From an uncultured Roseicyclus sp. (GTDB lineage Bacteria; Pseudomonadota; Alphaproteobacteria; Rhodobacterales; Rhodobacteraceae), in NCBI GenBank assembly GCA_947494975.1, contig CANLXA010000004.1:591001-655000 (forward strand): a DNA stretch of 64,000 bases, read 5' to 3'. Positions within the stretch are counted from its first letter, which is position 1. Every line of letters starts with the position of its first letter. Made by a program: the position numbers and the translations under genes. Shown piece by piece: positions 62,069 through 64,000 of the stretch. A model generated the notes under the pieces. It had not been told where the DNA came from, searched no databases, and saw nothing but the letters and a program-made list of their open reading frames with translations.

Positions 62069-62607
62069 GCCGGATCGACACCATCCGTGACTTCATCCCC
62101 TGTCGCATCGCCGTTCTTGCGGTCAGCGACACAAGGACCTTGGCCGAGGATAAATCCGGCGATGTGCTTGTGCAGCGCCTGACGGATGCGGGGCACATCC
62201 TCGCCGCCCGCCACATCCTGCGCGATGATCGCGAGGATATCGCCGAGCAACTCCGCCGATGGTGCGCCGATCCGGAGATCGACGTGATCCTGACCACCGG
62301 TGGCACCGGGCTGACGGGCCGTGATGTGACGGTGGAGGCCCACCGAGACGTCTACGAGAAAGAGATCGAGGCGTTCGGAACGGTCTTTACCCACGTTTCC
62401 ATGGCCAAGATCGGCACCTCCGCCGTGCAATCCCGCGCGACCGGGGGCGTGTCGAACGGCACATACCTGTTCGCGCTGCCCGGCAGCAGCGGCGCGTGCA
62501 AGGACGCTTGGGACGAAATCCTTGCCCTGCAACTCGATTACCGGCACATGCCGTGCAATTTCATCGAGATCATGCCCCGCCTCGACGAGCACAAGCGACG
62601 GAAATAA
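62065..62607 (+). CDS. moaB: Molybdenum cofactor biosynthesis protein B
   Basis: The 180-residue MoaB has the MPT-binding motif ILTTGGTGLTGRDVT (about 76-90) and a C-terminal AKIGTSAVQSRATGGVSNG near residue 115. It acts in molybdopterin adenylation in some bacteria. The ATG at 62065 overlaps the LysE stop and is preceded by a G-rich region; an out-of-phase longer reading crosses LysE. moaD and moaE are about 15 kb upstream. Confidence 0.93.
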   Translation: MSRIDTIRDFIPCRIAVLAVSDTRTLAEDKSGDVLVQRLTDAGHILAARHILRDDREDIAEQLRRWCADPEIDVILTTGGTGLTGRDVTVEAHRDVYEKEIEAFGTVFTHVSMAKIGTSAVQSRATGGVSNGTYLFALPGSSGACKDAWDEILALQLDYRHMPCNFIEIMPRLDEHKRRK

Positions 62608-62692
62608 CCCACGCAGCCGTGATACCTCTGACTTGGACGTTTCAAGGCGGCCCGCTACATATGCGTAACGCTTCACAACCCACGGATATTCG

Positions 62693-64000
62693 ATGCGGTT
62701 CTTAGGTCGTGCATTGATCGGATTGTTCCTGACGGCTTTGACCGTCGGGTTGCTGGCCATGGCCGGATACACCACCTATGGCGCGCTACAGGCGCGCTGG
62801 GCCGACGAGGGCCGCCCGCCGACCGGCCGCGAACGTGTCTTTGCCGCCGAGGTTGCGCCGCTGATCTTTGGGGAAGAGCGGCCCGTTCTGACCGCATTCG
62901 GTGAAATCCGCTCGCGCCGAACCCTGGAATTGCGCGCGCCTGCCGAAGGAACCGTGATCGAACTGGCCGATGTATTCGAGGACGGCGGCGCGGTGAGCGC
63001 GGGCCAGCCTCTCCTGCGCATTGATCCGGCGGAGGCACAATCGGCGCGCGATACGGCCGCGGCTGACCTACGGGATGCAGAAAACGAATTGACCGAGGCC
63101 ACCCGCGCTCTGGAACTCGCTGGAGAAGAGGTCGCCGCCGCGCGGATGCAGGCGGAGTTGCGCAGCCGGGCATTGGAGCGGGCCGAAGATCTCGCGGAAC
63201 GTGGCGTTGGATCAACCGCCGCCGTGGAGACCGCTGAACTGGCCGAAGCCACGGCCAATCAGCAAATCCTGGCGCAACGCCGTGCATTGGCGCTGGCGGA
63301 AGCGCGGGTGGACAATGCAGGGACGGCGCTTGACCGGCGCAGGATCGCCTTGGCCGAAGCCGAACGGCGGCTGGCGCAAACGGAATTGCGCGCCGAGTTC
63401 GATGGCGTGCTGACCGAGGTTGACGTGGCCGCCGGTCGCCTTGTGAATCGCAACGAACGCCTTGCGTCGCTTATTGATGCCGATGATCTTGAGGTCGCGT
63501 TTCGCATCTCAACGGCTCAATATGTCCGCCTGCTGGATGATGACGGTGCGCTGCCGCAGCGGCCCGTCAACGTGATCTTGGATGTTTTTGGCCTCGACGT
63601 GCAATCCCAGGCCACGCTTACCCGCGAATCCGGCGCGGTGGAGGACGGACAATCCGGCCGGCTGCTTTTCGCCCGCATCGCCACGCCACGTGGCCTGCGG
63701 GTGGGGGATTTCGTGCGGGTTGAGGTTGAAGAACCTCTGCTGCCTTTTGTCGCCCGCCTGCCGGCGGCCGCTCTTGGATCCGACGGGCAGATCCTCCTGC
63801 TGGGGGACGACAATGTGCTTGAAGCCGCAGATGTCGAGCTGGCGCGCCGCCAGGGTGACGATGTGCTGATCCGAGGCGAAGGCCTGCGGGATCGGGAGGT
63901 TGTGCTGGCCCGGACCCCGGTGCTGGGTGAGGGCATTCGCATCAATCCGATCCGCCCCGAAGCCGCCGATGCACCCGAGGAGCCGGACACCATCGCGTTG
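62693..64000 (+). CDS. RND efflux periplasmic adaptor (membrane fusion protein), partial
   Basis: The 3' end lies outside the window; 436 codons are visible with no stop. An N-terminal anchor (about 7-28) is followed by a lipoyl/barrel-sandwich half (ELRAPAEGTVIELADVFEDGGAVSAGQPL, about 80-110). A long alpha-helical hairpin (about 115-235), the second half-motif AEFDGVLTEVDVAAGRLV and a beta-barrel follow. This is the MFP of a tripartite efflux system; an RND pump gene probably follows. It may be a lipid- or drug-extruding system. Confidence 0.92.
   Translation, partial: MRFLGRALIGLFLTALTVGLLAMAGYTTYGALQARWADEGRPPTGRERVFAAEVAPLIFGEERPVLTAFGEIRSRRTLELRAPAEGTVIELADVFEDGGAVSAGQPLLRIDPAEAQSARDTAAADLRDAENELTEATRALELAGEEVAAARMQAELRSRALERAEDLAERGVGSTAAVETAELAEATANQQILAQRRALALAEARVDNAGTALDRRRIALAEAERRLAQTELRAEFDGVLTEVDVAAGRLVNRNERLASLIDADDLEVAFRISTAQYVRLLDDDGALPQRPVNVILDVFGLDVQSQATLTRESGAVEDGQSGRLLFARIATPRGLRVGDFVRVEVEEPLLPFVARLPAAALGSDGQILLLGDDNVLEAADVELARRQGDDVLIRGEGLRDREVVLARTPVLGEGIRINPIRPEAADAPEEPDTIAL

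Noticed and set aside
1-64000. tRNA, rRNA, CRISPR arrays, insertion sequences, prophage or conjugation genes
   Set aside because: None could be supported from reading both strands; no transposase, integrase or regularly spaced repeats were noticed.

Overview
The window looks like a chromosomal segment of a GC-rich alphaproteobacterium, most likely a member of the Rhodobacteraceae (Roseobacter group). The reasons are gene content and order: plant-type glutamate-cysteine ligase, pyrB with a degenerate dihydroorotase and plsY in one operon, uvrC near pgsA-moaD-moaE, many binding-protein ABC importers, and dense operons with 4-base ATGA/GTGA overlaps. I saw no rRNA, tRNA, CRISPR array, insertion sequence or prophage. 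The family assignment comes from reading, not from a search.

Region 1 (1-11.2 kb) is a set of nitrogen-compound uptake and breakdown genes. It holds a partial FAD amine/amino-acid oxidase, an IclR regulator, a taurine-type ABC importer, and a leftward operon (PLP ammonia-lyase-like, M24 hydrolase-like, maleate isomerase/EutA-like). A rightward operon encodes the three 5-oxoprolinase subunits PxpB, PxpC and PxpA, followed by a MarR regulator with a clear inverted-repeat operator. The leftward trio resembles EutB/DoeA/EutA of ectoine breakdown but lacks the rest of that pathway, so its substrate is open.

Region 2 (11.2-34.3 kb) is a large sugar-catabolic block. A first sugar ABC importer has a second permease with a very large periplasmic insert. 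It is followed by a Gfo/Idh dehydrogenase that resembles 1,5-anhydro-D-fructose reductase, a YdiF-type CoA-transferase, an enoyl-CoA hydratase and an aldehyde dehydrogenase. A leftward LacI/AglR-like regulator then faces a glucose/mannose-type (GtsA-like) ABC importer. The last operon encodes GMC oxidoreductase, SDR, a second GMC oxidoreductase, a DUF993 putative aldolase, a LacI regulator and glycerate 2-kinase. The same 12-base palindrome, TGGAACGTTCCA, lies just upstream of the Gfo/Idh operon and the GMC operon. The two operons are therefore probably one regulon, and I consider this the best candidate for an undescribed sugar pathway in the window. A different palindrome with an AACGTT core occurs twice between the leftward LacI gene and the glucose-type importer.

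Region 3 (34.3-41.7 kb) is mixed metabolism: a Dabb-like protein, a glycosyltransferase-like protein, a ribokinase, an FAH-family hydrolase, an AMP-forming acyl-CoA synthetase, an S49 peptidase, a small zinc-ribbon protein, a Ca2+/Na+ antiporter and a pteridine-reductase-type SDR.

Region 4 (41.7-64 kb) is mostly housekeeping: uvrC, pgsA, moaD, moaE, an OmpA-family protein, ubiA and rsmE (divergent, 12 bases apart), gshA, two DUF805 proteins, the pyrB-to-plsY operon, a uracil-DNA glycosylase, a LysE exporter, moaB and the start of an RND membrane-fusion protein. A small accessory insertion (lipoprotein plus a truncated lipase-like gene) sits between uvrC and pgsA.
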